Of a stretch of 64,000 bases of DNA, positions 63,801 to 64,000 are shown one piece after another. This DNA is from Taeniopygia guttata (lineage: Eukaryota; Chordata; Aves; Passeriformes; Estrildidae). Location: the NCBI RefSeq assembly GCF_048771995.1, contig NC_133026.1:60761001-60825000 (forward strand), read 5' to 3'. The position numbers were made by a program, and so were the translations under genes. The notes beneath the pieces were generated by a model. That model did not search any database. It saw only the letters and a list, made by a program, of their open reading frames with translations, and was not told where the DNA came from. Positions within the stretch are counted from its first letter, which is position 1; every line of letters starts with the position of its first letter.

Positions 63801-64000
63801 AAGGAAATATTTCTTCCCTTCTCTAATTAAGCTCCTTCCACGCACATAAAGCCAGCTCCTTACCTGAGAAGGAGAGATGACTGTAGGCAACATAAAGCTC
63901 ATGCTTTCATTTCCCGTTCATTTGCTCTGTCTCTGAAAGCAAGCTCAGCTCCAAAAGATCTTGGCATGAACCCTGCACACACCTTTGTCCAGGCCAGACC
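60842..64000. other. Sequence downstream of SERPINB5; no gene seen
   Basis: In other vertebrates more clade-B serpins follow SERPINB5, but I found no serpin exon (no NAAYF, reactive-loop or DHPF motif) on either strand. Contents noted: a 20-bp-period repeat of TTTATGACAGCATTC at 61,978-62,012 and a purine-rich stretch at about 62,950-63,210. Confidence 0.55.
61978..62012 (+). repeat. Two copies of TTTATGACAGCATTC, 20-bp period
   Basis: Exact 15-bp units start at 61,978 and 61,998; a partial third GTGACAGCAT follows at about 62,021. Confidence 0.85.

Noticed and set aside
60842-64000. Another clade-B serpin gene after SERPINB5
   Set aside because: Expected from synteny, but no serpin motif was found on either strand; the next gene probably starts beyond the window.

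Overview
The window is vertebrate nuclear DNA, most probably from a bird. It carries single-copy genes with GT-AG introns, CpG-island promoters and at least six fragments of CR1 LINEs, the dominant avian retroelement. The gene order is KDSR - VPS4B - SERPINB5, with KDSR and VPS4B on the minus strand and SERPINB5 on the plus strand. This is the conserved block next to the clade-B serpin cluster (human 18q21.33). I cannot name the bird order from the sequence alone.

Layout: 1-3,885 is part of KDSR intron 1; the only KDSR coding exon present is exon 1 (3,886-3,993), inside a CpG-island promoter (about 3,580-4,640). A CR1 fragment follows at about 4,727-5,076, then about 12.5 kb with no supportable gene. 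VPS4B fills 17,677-33,927. All eleven coding exons can be placed with consistent phases and give an intact 441-residue ESCRT AAA ATPase. Its CpG-island promoter lies at about 33,420-34,260 and is also abutted by a CR1 fragment. From 34.5 to 45 kb I see no gene, but a minus-strand coding-like stretch broken by a frameshift (about 34,536-35,016) needs checking. SERPINB5 (maspin) starts from a probable non-coding exon near 45.2 kb; its six coding exons (51,188-59,671) give an intact 375-residue protein. A strong poly(A) signal lies at 60,743. The rest to 64,000 appears intergenic.

The three genes do not form a pathway. KDSR makes dihydrosphingosine in the ER, VPS4B disassembles ESCRT-III, and SERPINB5 is a non-inhibitory epithelial serpin. 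They are neighbours by conserved synteny.

The most unusual object is a perfect (CCTCT) array of 168 units (840 bp). It ends about 55 bp before the 3' splice site of the SERPINB5 exon that carries the start codon. I looked for an undescribed multi-gene system and did not find one. The leads are regulatory or structural: the pentanucleotide array, a CpG-dense block inside VPS4B intron 9, a hairpin of two CTCF-like cores in SERPINB5 intron 4, CR1 3' ends facing both CpG-island promoters, and the broken coding-like segment.
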